Shown: positions 56,572 to 64,000 of the stretch, piece after piece
Layout of the letters: the number at the start of each line of letters is the position of its first letter
How positions within the stretch are numbered: the first letter of the stretch is position 1
Source: Sphingomonas ginsengisoli An et al. 2013
GTDB taxonomy: Bacteria; Pseudomonadota; Alphaproteobacteria; Sphingomonadales; Sphingomonadaceae
Length of the DNA stretch: 64,000 bases
Direction: 5' to 3'
NCBI RefSeq assembly: GCF_009363895.1
Contig: NZ_CP045434.1
Coordinates: 434,001-498,000 of the forward strand
Position numbers and translations under genes: made by a program
Notes under the pieces: generated by a model
Seen by the model: only the letters and a program-made list of their open reading frames with translations
Databases searched by the model: none
What the model was told of the DNA's origin: nothing

Positions 56572-57828
56572 ATGTCGAACACCACCCCCCGCATCCTGAT
56601 CATCGCGGGCTCCGACAGCGGGGGCGGCGCGGGCGTGCAGGCGGATATCAAGACCGTCACCATGCTCGGCGGCCATGCGATGACCGCGATCACCGCCATC
56701 ACCGCGCAGAACACGCTCGGCGTTACCGCGGTGCATCCGGTCCCGGCCGAAATCGTGCTGGCGCAGATCGACGCGGTGATCGACGACCTCGGTGTCGACG
56801 CCATCAAGATCGGGATGATCGGCTCGGCCTTCACCGCGCATGTCGTCGCCGACCGCCTTGAGCAGCTCGAACCGCGCGTGCCGATCGTCTTCGATCCGGT
56901 GATGGTCGCGACCAGCGGCGCGGCGCTCGCCGACGACGCCACCGTCGCCGCCTTCAATCGGCTGATGGACATCGCCACCATCGCCACCCCCAATCTGCCC
57001 GAGCTGCAGCGCCTGACCGGCAAGGAAGACCCGGTCGAGGCCGCGCTGGCGCTGGTCGGGGCGCACGGCTGTGCGGTGATGATCAAGGGCGGGCATGACG
57101 AGGGCGACGCGCTCGCCGACGCGCTGATCGAGGAAGACAATATCACCAGCTGGCAGGGCAGCCGGATCGACACGCCGCACACCCACGGCACCGGCTGCAC
57201 GCTGGCCAGCGCGATCGCGGTCGGGCTGGCCGAGGGCAATGACCTCGCCGGCGCCATCGCCACCGCGCGCGAATTCGTCCGCATGGCGCTCTACGAAGCG
57301 CCGGGGCTGGGGCAGGGCGCCGGGCCGATGGGCCACCAGCGCGTCCGACTTGATGTCGGTGGCGGCCCGCGCCTCAACCAGGTCACGCTGACCGGCAAGG
57401 ATTACGCCAAGTCGGTCGCCTTCTACGCCCGGCTCGGCCTCAAGCAAATCGTCGACAGCCCCGAAAATGGCTACGCCCGCTTCGAGAGCTGGGGCGGGGG
57501 CACGCTGTCGATTCAGATCGACCCCGAGGAGGAGATGGGGCCGACCACCGCCATCTACCTCGAATGCGACGATCTCGACACTCGGGTCGAGCAGCTCGCT
57601 CGCCAGGGCCTGCCGTTCGAGCACGGCCCGCGCAACCAGCCGTGGATGTGGCGCGAGGCACGGCTGCGCGACCCGTCGGGCAACATCGTCTTCCTCTACA
57701 AGGCGGGGGAGCATCGCCGCTATCCGCCGTGGCGGCTCGAGGCCGAGGAAGCGCCGGCGAAAAGCGACGAGCCGAGCCCGGCGCCCGCATTCGACTCTTT
57801 CGAGGTCAAGCGCGCCGTCCTACCCTAG
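56572..57828 (+). CDS. thiD: ThiD hydroxymethylpyrimidine (phosphate) kinase fused to a VOC/glyoxalase domain
   Basis: Protein of 418 residues. Residues 1 to about 262 are a complete ThiD, phosphorylating HMP and HMP-P for thiamine synthesis: ILIIAGSDSGGGAGVQADIK, AIKIGMIGS, VPIVFDPVMVATSG, and the anion hole HTHGTGCTLASAIAVG. From about 268 a vicinal-oxygen-chelate domain follows (RLNQVTLTGKDYAKSVAFYA, ARFESWGGGTLSIQ, IYLECDDLDT, RDPSGNIVFLYKAG), then an acidic tail. The join is in frame with no stop or internal ribosome site that I can see. The true start is ATG 56572, since the frame further upstream is repeat sequence. The VOC substrate is unknown. Confidence 0.9.
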   Translation: MSNTTPRILIIAGSDSGGGAGVQADIKTVTMLGGHAMTAITAITAQNTLGVTAVHPVPAEIVLAQIDAVIDDLGVDAIKIGMIGSAFTAHVVADRLEQLEPRVPIVFDPVMVATSGAALADDATVAAFNRLMDIATIATPNLPELQRLTGKEDPVEAALALVGAHGCAVMIKGGHDEGDALADALIEEDNITSWQGSRIDTPHTHGTGCTLASAIAVGLAEGNDLAGAIATAREFVRMALYEAPGLGQGAGPMGHQRVRLDVGGGPRLNQVTLTGKDYAKSVAFYARLGLKQIVDSPENGYARFESWGGGTLSIQIDPEEEMGPTTAIYLECDDLDTRVEQLARQGLPFEHGPRNQPWMWREARLRDPSGNIVFLYKAGEHRRYPPWRLEAEEAPAKSDEPSPAPAFDSFEVKRAVLP

Positions 57829-57833
57829 GCGTC

Positions 57834-58463
57834 GTGGCCCGACCCTGTTTCAAGCTCGAGCGTGATCACCCCATGCCGCTGGCCGGCGTGGACGAGGCCG
57901 GCTGCGCCCCGCTGGCGGGGCCGGTGGTCGCCGCCGCCGTGGTGCTCGACCGCGAGCGCTTCCCGCGCGGGATCGACGACAGCAAGAAGCTCGACCTCGC
58001 CACCCGCGAGGCAATCTACGCCCGGCTGACCGTCCAGGCGCGCTTCGGCGTCGGCATCTGCAGCGTCGAGGAGATCGACGCGCTCAACATCTACTGGGCG
58101 CGGATGCTGGCGATGACCCGCGCGGTTGAGGCGCTCGGCTTCGAGCCAAAGATGGTGATGGTCGACGGCAACCGCTCCCCGCGCTGGACCCGGCCGAGCG
58201 TTGCGGTGGTCGCCGGCGACGCCAAGTGCCGCTCGATCGCCGCCGCCTCGATCGTCGCCAAGGTCACGCGCGACCGGATCATGGCCGCCCACGCCGAAGC
58301 GCACCCAGGCTACGGCTGGGAGACCAACCGCGGCTACCCGACCCCCGACCACCGCCGCGCGCTCCGTGACCTCGGCCCGACCCCGCTTCACCGCCGCAGC
58401 TTCGCCCTCGTCCGCGAGGCGGTGGCGCTGCATGAGATGCCGTTCGCGATTGCGGCGGAATGA
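57834..58463 (+). CDS. rnhB: Ribonuclease HII
   Basis: Endonuclease of 209 residues that cuts RNA in RNA/DNA hybrids and initiates removal of single ribonucleotides. The catalytic acids are Asp20 and Glu21 (GVDEAG), Asp111 (VDGNR) and Asp129 (GDAKCRSIAAASIVAKVTRD). The usual G-R-G ribonucleotide-recognition motif after DEA reads G-C-A (residues 23-25), a clear deviation. GTG 57834 begins five bases after the thiD-VOC stop; ATG 57873 would remove only 13 residues. It is upstream of ccrM, a common alphaproteobacterial order, and overlaps the next small gene as ATGA. Confidence 0.93.
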   Translation: MARPCFKLERDHPMPLAGVDEAGCAPLAGPVVAAAVVLDRERFPRGIDDSKKLDLATREAIYARLTVQARFGVGICSVEEIDALNIYWARMLAMTRAVEALGFEPKMVMVDGNRSPRWTRPSVAVVAGDAKCRSIAAASIVAKVTRDRIMAAHAEAHPGYGWETNRGYPTPDHRRALRDLGPTPLHRRSFALVREAVALHEMPFAIAAE

Positions 58464-58795
58464 TTGCACTCGCGGCAATCGTCCTTGCGGCAATGCCGGC
58501 CGCACCGCCACGCTTCCCAACGCGTGCTGGACAATGCGAATGGGTTCGAGGGCGTTTCGCATTCTGGAACGGTGCGGGCATCAGGCGGATCACGGTGTCC
58601 GGCACCCGGCACATCATCAATTTACGCGACGACGACGAAGACGTGCCGGATATCCGCTTCTCAATGCGCAACGCTTGGCCCAAAGAGGATTACTGGGGCG
58701 ACTTCTTCGTATGCGCTCGCGAAATATATGTCGCTGGACACATGCAGCACGTCCGGTTGAGACGAGTGCGAAGTGTCATCGCACGTCCGATTTGA
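58460..58795 (+). CDS. Small secreted hypothetical protein, 111 aa
   Basis: I do not recognise this protein. It starts at an ATG overlapping the rnhB stop and begins with a short hydrophobic signal-like stretch (MIALAAIVLAAMPAAPP). The mature part has two cysteines (GQCEW and FVCAREIYV), aromatic residues and an acidic DDDEDVPD. This suggests a small disulfide-bonded periplasmic protein. Its base composition is lower in GC than its neighbours. It may be real given the overlap, but support is moderate. Confidence 0.55.
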   Translation: MIALAAIVLAAMPAAPPRFPTRAGQCEWVRGRFAFWNGAGIRRITVSGTRHIINLRDDDEDVPDIRFSMRNAWPKEDYWGDFFVCAREIYVAGHMQHVRLRRVRSVIARPI

Positions 58796-60118
<1,323 letters not shown>

Positions 60119-60122
60119 TTTT

Positions 60123-60210
60123 CGTCATTGCGAGCGTAGCGAAGCAATCCATTACGTGCGCCCTGAGCCTGCCGATGGATTGCTTCGTCGCTTCGGTCCT
60201 CGCAATGACG
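60123..60210. repeat. Palindromic intergenic repeat, copy 2
   Basis: An 88-bp relative of the element at 56485-56565. The left arm CGTCATTGCGAGCGTAGCGA continues with AGCAATCCA as in copy 1. The right arm is TGGATTGCTTCG with an insertion, then CTCGCAATGACG. It begins four bases after the ccrM stop and ends eight bases before the folP ATG, so it again fills the gap between two genes in the same direction. Confidence 0.9.
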
Positions 60211-60218
60211 GTTGAGCC

Positions 60219-61286
60219 ATGACCCGAACCATCCTCCGCCCCACCGCTTTCGTCGACGCGCCCTTCGGCCATGACGGCAAGGTTGCGCGCCTTGCCGGGG
60301 GGATGCTGTGGTTTACGGCGGTCGAATTCATTCCGGTCGACGGCGGCCCGGCCGAGCTCGTCCCGGTCGCCGACCTCGATCGTCACCTCGATGACGACAC
60401 CGCCGCGCAGTGGGCGGCGATCACCGCCCCGCGCGCGCCCATGCAGCTGGGCGAGCGCACGATCCGGCTCGACCAGCCGCAGGTGGTCGGCATCCTCAAC
60501 GTAACGCCCGACAGCTTCTCCGACGGCGGCAAGAACGCCGATCCCGCGGCCGCCACCTCGGCCGGCTTCACCATGGCCGAGCAGGGCGCGGCGATGATCG
60601 ACGTCGGCGGCGAGAGCACGCGCCCCGGCGCCAAGCCCGTCTGGGAAGGCGACGAGATTGGCCGGATCGAGCCCGTGGTCCGCGCGCTGGCGGCGGGCGG
60701 CGTGGCGGTCTCGGCTGACACCCGCAAGGCGGTGGTGATGGAGGCCGCGCTCGCCGCCGGCGCCCGCCTCGTCAATGACGTCTCGGCGCTGACCTGGGAC
60801 CATCGCGCTCCCGAAGTGCTCGCCGCCGCCAAGGTCCCGACCGTGCTGATGCACCACCAGGGCCGTCCCGAGACGATGCAGGACAATCCGTCATACCCGC
60901 GCGGCGCGCTGGTCGAAGTCTGGCTGTGGCTCGCCGAGCGGATCGCCGCGGTCGAGGCCGCCGGCATTGCCCGCGCCAATCTCATCCTCGATCCGGGCAT
61001 CGGCTTCGCCAAGACCGTCGCGCACAATCTTGAGCTGATGAACGAGCTGACCGCCTTCCACGGCCTCGGCTGCCCGCTGCTGGTCGGCGCCAGCCGCAAG
61101 CGCACCATTGGCGCGCTCCACAACGAAGCCCCCGCTGACCGCCGTCTCGGCGGCAGCATCGCGCTGGCGATCAAGGCGGCCGAGCAGGGGGTGCAGCTGC
61201 TCCGCGTCCACGACGTCTTCGAGACGGTCCAGGCGCTACGGGTCTGGCGCGGCTTGCACGATCAGGCGCTGACGCCGCGCCGCTGA
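60219..61286 (+). CDS. folP: Dihydropteroate synthase
   Basis: Folate enzyme of 355 residues joining p-aminobenzoate to hydroxymethyldihydropterin pyrophosphate. The TIM-barrel signatures are GILNVTPDSFSDGG (about residues 91-104), MIDVGGESTRPGAKPV, VSADTRKAVV, LVNDVSALTWD, LILDPGIGFAKTVAHN and LVGASRKRTIG. About 85 residues precede the catalytic barrel (starting MTRTILRPTAFVDAPF), so it is longer than the usual 280. ATG 60219 lies eight bases after the repeat element. A hairpin follows the gene at 61300. Confidence 0.95.
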   Translation: MTRTILRPTAFVDAPFGHDGKVARLAGGMLWFTAVEFIPVDGGPAELVPVADLDRHLDDDTAAQWAAITAPRAPMQLGERTIRLDQPQVVGILNVTPDSFSDGGKNADPAAATSAGFTMAEQGAAMIDVGGESTRPGAKPVWEGDEIGRIEPVVRALAAGGVAVSADTRKAVVMEAALAAGARLVNDVSALTWDHRAPEVLAAAKVPTVLMHHQGRPETMQDNPSYPRGALVEVWLWLAERIAAVEAAGIARANLILDPGIGFAKTVAHNLELMNELTAFHGLGCPLLVGASRKRTIGALHNEAPADRRLGGSIALAIKAAEQGVQLLRVHDVFETVQALRVWRGLHDQALTPRR

Positions 61287-61582
61287 GCTGCACAAGCAAA
61301 CGCCCGGATCTCTGGAGAGACCCGGGCGTCCGCGTGACGATTGCTCGTCAGCCCCCTTTGGAGTGTTGCCTGCCCACCGAACGGCCCTGACCGTCCCGGC
61401 AGCCTCCCGGACAATCTGGCTCTTGGCCGGATCGCCCGCTTGGTGATGGGAAGCTGATCCAAATCAGGTTGCTTGTCACCACGCAATTGCGTGGGGTGGC
61501 GCATTTGCGCGACGCTTGTGGCGTGTGCGCCACATCGGCCCGCCGCATTGCCTGTTCAGCTTGCCGCCTCTAGGAGCGCGCC
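61287..61582. other. Structured 296-bp intergenic region, possible minus-strand small RNA
   Basis: No convincing coding sequence is present. Inverted repeats are dense. There is a long hairpin at 61300-61329, TGACGA-N4-TCGTCA at 61335-61350, CTGAT-N4-ATCAG at 61454-61467, and a perfect 16-bp palindrome CCACGCAATTGCGTGG at 61479-61494. Read on the minus strand, the region runs from the palindrome to a hairpin followed by TTTGCTTG, the layout of a terminated small RNA of roughly 150-200 nt. The proS ribosome site (TAGGAG) is at the right edge. The RNA is a hypothesis; a proS leader is the alternative. Confidence 0.35.
61300..61329 (-). terminator. Hairpin between folP and proS
   Basis: ACGCCCGG pairs with CCGGGCGT and an inner TCTCT pairs with AGAGA, giving a 30-base hairpin 13 bases after the folP stop. 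On the plus strand no T run follows. On the minus strand it is followed by TTTGCTTG, so it looks more like a terminator for leftward transcription. It may still limit folP read-through. Confidence 0.5.
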
Positions 61583-62905
61583 ATGCGTTTTTCCCAAGCC
61601 TTCCTGCCCGTCCTCAAGGAGAGCCCGAGCGACGCCCAGATCGTCAGCCACAAGCTGATGCTCCGCGCCGGGCTCGTCCGCCAGACCGCCGCCGGAATCT
61701 ACGCCTGGCTTCCGCTCGGCTTCCGTGTCCTCCAGAAGATCGAACAGATCGTCCGCGAGGAGCAGGACCGCGCCGGCGCGATCGAATTGCTGATGCCGAC
61801 GCTGCAGTCGGCCGACCTCTGGCGCGAGAGTGGCCGCTACGACGCCTACGGTCCCGAGATGCTCCGCATCCGCGACCGACACGAGCGCGAAATCCTCTAC
61901 GGCCCGACCAACGAGGAGATGATCACCGCGCTGTTCCGCGACGACACCCGCTCGTACCGCGACCTGCCGCGCACGCTCTACCACATCCAGTGGAAGTTCC
62001 GCGACGAGGTCCGCCCGCGCTTCGGCGTGATGCGCGGGCGCGAGTTCCTGATGAAGGACGCCTACAGCTTCGACCTTGACGAAGCGGGCGCGCGCCTGAG
62101 CTACTACCGCCAGATGCTCGCTTACCTGCGGACGTTCCAGCGGCTCGGCATCCAGGCGGTGCCGATGCGCGCCGCCAACGGCCCGATCGGCGGCGACCTC
62201 AGCCACGAGTTCATCGTTCTCGCCCCGACCGGCGAGAGCGAAGTCTTCTACGACGCCGCCTACGACGAATTCGACTGGAGCCAGGCGGACCTGAGCTACG
62301 CCGACGAGGCCGGGCTCAAGGGCCTGTTCGACCGCGTCAACACCACTTACGCCGCGACCGACGAGACCCATGAGGAAGGCCGCTGGGCTGAGGTCGCCGT
62401 CGACCGCCAGCGCACCGGGCGCGGGATCGAGGTCGGCCACATCTTCTACTTCGGCACCAAGTATAGCGAATCGATGGGGCTCAAGGTGACCGGGCCGGGC
62501 GGCGAGACCGTCGCCCCGCACATGGGCAGCTACGGGGTCGGCGTCTCCCGCCTGGTCGGCGCGATCATCGAGGCAAGCCACGATGACGCCGGGATCATCT
62601 GGCCCGACAGCATCGCGCCATGGAAGGTCGGCATCGTCACCATGCGCGGCGACGATGCGGCGAGCATGGCTGCGGCGGGCGACCTCTACGCCAAGCTCAC
62701 CGCCGCCGGGGTCGAGACGCTCTACGACGACCGCGACGAGCGAGGCGGGGCCAAGCTCGCGACGATGGACCTGATCGGCCTGCCCAAGCAGGTTATCTTG
62801 GGCCCGCGCGGCCTCGCCGCCGGCACGGTCGAATTGAAGGACCGCCGCACCGGCGAGAAGCAGGAGATCAGCCTCGAGAGCGCGCTGGCGCACCTCACCG
62901 CATGA
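61583..62905 (+). CDS. proS: Prolyl-tRNA synthetase (short alphaproteobacterial form)
   Basis: Class II aminoacyl-tRNA synthetase of 440 residues. It lacks the roughly 180-residue editing insertion of long bacterial ProS, the arrangement typical of alphaproteobacteria. Class II motif 1 region [20 protein letters not shown], motif 2 [20 protein letters not shown] with [11 protein letters not shown], and motif 3 [20 protein letters not shown] are clear. The C-terminal anticodon-binding domain begins near [17 protein letters not shown] precedes ATG 61583. It overlaps lolC as ATGA. Confidence 0.97.
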   Translation: MRFSQAFLPVLKESPSDAQIVSHKLMLRAGLVRQTAAGIYAWLPLGFRVLQKIEQIVREEQDRAGAIELLMPTLQSADLWRESGRYDAYGPEMLRIRDRHEREILYGPTNEEMITALFRDDTRSYRDLPRTLYHIQWKFRDEVRPRFGVMRGREFLMKDAYSFDLDEAGARLSYYRQMLAYLRTFQRLGIQAVPMRAANGPIGGDLSHEFIVLAPTGESEVFYDAAYDEFDWSQADLSYADEAGLKGLFDRVNTTYAATDETHEEGRWAEVAVDRQRTGRGIEVGHIFYFGTKYSESMGLKVTGPGGETVAPHMGSYGVGVSRLVGAIIEASHDDAGIIWPDSIAPWKVGIVTMRGDDAASMAAAGDLYAKLTAAGVETLYDDRDERGGAKLATMDLIGLPKQVILGPRGLAAGTVELKDRRTGEKQEISLESALAHLTA

Positions 62906-64000
62906 TCCTCAACCGCTACGAGCGCACCATCGCCAAGCGTTATCTCCTCCCCGGTAAGGGCGAGGGGTTCATCTTCCTGGTCGCCGCGATCAGCCTCGGC
63001 GCGGTCGCGCTCGGCGTCGCCGCGCTGATCATCGTGATGAGCGTGATGAACGGCTTCCGCGCCGAGCTGTTCGACAAGATCGTCGGCCTGAACGGCCATG
63101 CGATCGTGGTCGGCTACGAGGGACGCCTGCCCGACTGGCAGCGCATCGCCACCCAGGCCAGGCAGGTTCCCGGCGTGGTCTCGGCGCTGCCACTGGTTGA
63201 GCAGCCGCTGATGGCCAGCGCCAATGGCCGGGTTGAAGGCGTGCTCGTCCGCGGGGTCCGCCGCGCCGACCTGCTCAACACCCCGACACTGATGAACAAC
63301 GTCAAGTCGGGCGACCTTCGGCTGCTCGAGCCCGGCTCGGGCAAGATCGCGCTCGGCACCCGCCTCGCCGAGCAGCTCGGCGCCTATCCGGGGAGTGAGA
63401 TCAGCCTGATCAGCCCGGAGGGCCGCGCGACCCCGGTCGGCACCGTCCCGCGGATCGTCAGCTACACCGTCGCCGCGACCTTCGAGGTCGGCGTCTACGA
63501 CTATGACAATAGCTATGTGATCATGCCTATCGAGGACGCGCAGAACCTCCTCATGCTCGGCGACAATGCGCAGATGGTCGAGGTCATGGTGACCAAGCCC
63601 GACAAGATCCAGCCGCAGGTCGCCGCGCTCCAGCAGATCGTCGGCGACCGCGGCCGGGTGACCGACTGGCGCAACATGAATGCCGCGCTGTTCGAAGCGC
63701 TCGAGGTCGAGCGGGTGGCGATGTTCGTCGTCCTTTCGCTGATCATCCTCGTCGCGGTGTTCAACATCCTCTCGTCACTGATCATGCTGGTCCGCGCCAA
63801 GACCCGCGACATCGCCATCCTGCGCACGATGGGCGCGAGCCGGCGGAGCATGATGAAGGTGTTCGTCACCGTCGGCACCACCATCGGCTCGCTCGGCATC
63901 CTGCTCGGCATTATCATCGGCGCCGTCTTCCTCTACTTCCGCCAGTCGGTGGTGAACGTGATCCAGCTCGTCACCGGCCAGAATTTGTGGGATCCCTCGG
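62902..64000 (+). CDS. lolC: LolC/LolE-type lipoprotein-releasing ABC permease, cut by window end
   Basis: Inner-membrane subunit of the Lol ABC exporter that releases lipoproteins to LolA. Visible are 366 residues: the N-terminal [20 protein letters not shown] and first helix ([20 protein letters not shown]), [18 protein letters not shown] leading into the periplasmic domain, and helices around [20 protein letters not shown]. The coupling region [17 protein letters not shown] follows. The fourth helix and the C terminus lie beyond position 64000. ATG 62902 overlaps the proS stop. lolD is expected immediately downstream. Confidence 0.93.
   Translation, partial: MILNRYERTIAKRYLLPGKGEGFIFLVAAISLGAVALGVAALIIVMSVMNGFRAELFDKIVGLNGHAIVVGYEGRLPDWQRIATQARQVPGVVSALPLVEQPLMASANGRVEGVLVRGVRRADLLNTPTLMNNVKSGDLRLLEPGSGKIALGTRLAEQLGAYPGSEISLISPEGRATPVGTVPRIVSYTVAATFEVGVYDYDNSYVIMPIEDAQNLLMLGDNAQMVEVMVTKPDKIQPQVAALQQIVGDRGRVTDWRNMNAALFEALEVERVAMFVVLSLIILVAVFNILSSLIMLVRAKTRDIAILRTMGASRRSMMKVFVTVGTTIGSLGILLGIIIGAVFLYFRQSVVNVIQLVTGQNLWDPS

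Noticed and set aside
54985..57714. Open frame of 909 codons on the minus strand opposite glmM and thiD
   Set aside because: Crosses two essential genes and translates the palindromic repeat; no domain.
61300..61350. Glycine-riboswitch-like string (CTCTGGAGAGACCC) on the plus strand
   Set aside because: The second conserved half (GAAGGGGCAA and CTCAGG type blocks) is absent and the downstream gene is proS, not glycine cleavage.
61262..61504. 80-codon minus-strand frame in the folP-proS gap
   Set aside because: No ribosome site, composition poor in hydrophobic residues, and it runs through the hairpins; a structured RNA is more likely.

Overview
The window is high-GC, densely coded DNA with no mobile elements, tRNA, rRNA or CRISPR that I can see. 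It looks like an alphaproteobacterium of the sphingomonad group. The evidence is four large TonB-dependent receptors, an ECF sigma/FecR/STN-receptor triplet, a CcrM-type GANTC methyltransferase next to rnhB, a short alphaproteobacterial-type ProS, and Tat-exported enzymes beside receptors. This is inference from gene content, not from a marker search.

Layout. 1-2.4 kb: exported GH3 beta-glucosidase behind a perfect LacI-type palindrome. 2.5-4.3 kb: TPR/aspartyl-hydroxylase fusion and an orphan. 4.3-9.2 kb: EmrB-EmrA-TolC efflux operon and a divergent TetR regulator sharing an operator motif. 9.2-13.1 kb: TonB receptor with STN domain, FecR and ECF sigma factor. 13.1-15.4 kb: glycosyltransferase and a GINT1-like propeller protein.

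15.4-29.6 kb is the most interesting part: an apparently complete sulfoquinovose (plant and algal sulfolipid sugar) catabolic locus of the oxygenolytic sulfo-SMO type. It holds an LLM flavin monooxygenase, an aldo/keto reductase, a LacI regulator and a GH31 sulfoquinovosidase whose sulfonate-binding positions read K-E-R-W-Y. Around these are a TonB receptor, an MFS importer, and a five-gene operon glpD, SsuE-like flavin reductase, degenerate RibB homologue, glpK and YeiH-type exporter. The inferred flow is: sulfoquinovosyl glycerol enters through the receptor and MFS carrier; GH31 splits it to sulfoquinovose and glycerol; the monooxygenase plus flavin reductase release sulfite; the aldo/keto reductase returns glucose; GlpK and GlpD burn the glycerol; YeiH exports sulfite. 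The RibB-like protein has lost catalytic residues and its role is unknown.

29.6-38.2 kb: a PilZ protein, a TonB receptor with a Tat-exported covalent-flavin amine oxidase, and a TonB receptor with a TPR sulfotransferase. 38.2-48.7 kb: acyl-CoA ligase, two acyl-CoA dehydrogenases, a CoA-transferase/racemase and an aminotransferase, interleaved with a c-di-GMP group (EAL, lone REC, tandem PilZ), MsrA and a Sua5-type protein. 48.7-55.1 kb: GntR regulator, nitroreductase, POT peptide transporter and two amidohydrolases (one lacking the metal motif), NnrU. 55.1-64 kb: housekeeping block glmM, thiD-VOC fusion, rnhB, ccrM, folP, proS and lolC (cut by the window end), with two copies of a palindromic intergenic repeat and a GANTC cluster before ccrM.

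Two general architectural signals stand out. Seven of the ten convergent gene pairs end in a shared CTAG. Nearly all co-directional operon neighbours are joined by ATGA, GTGA or TGATG overlaps.
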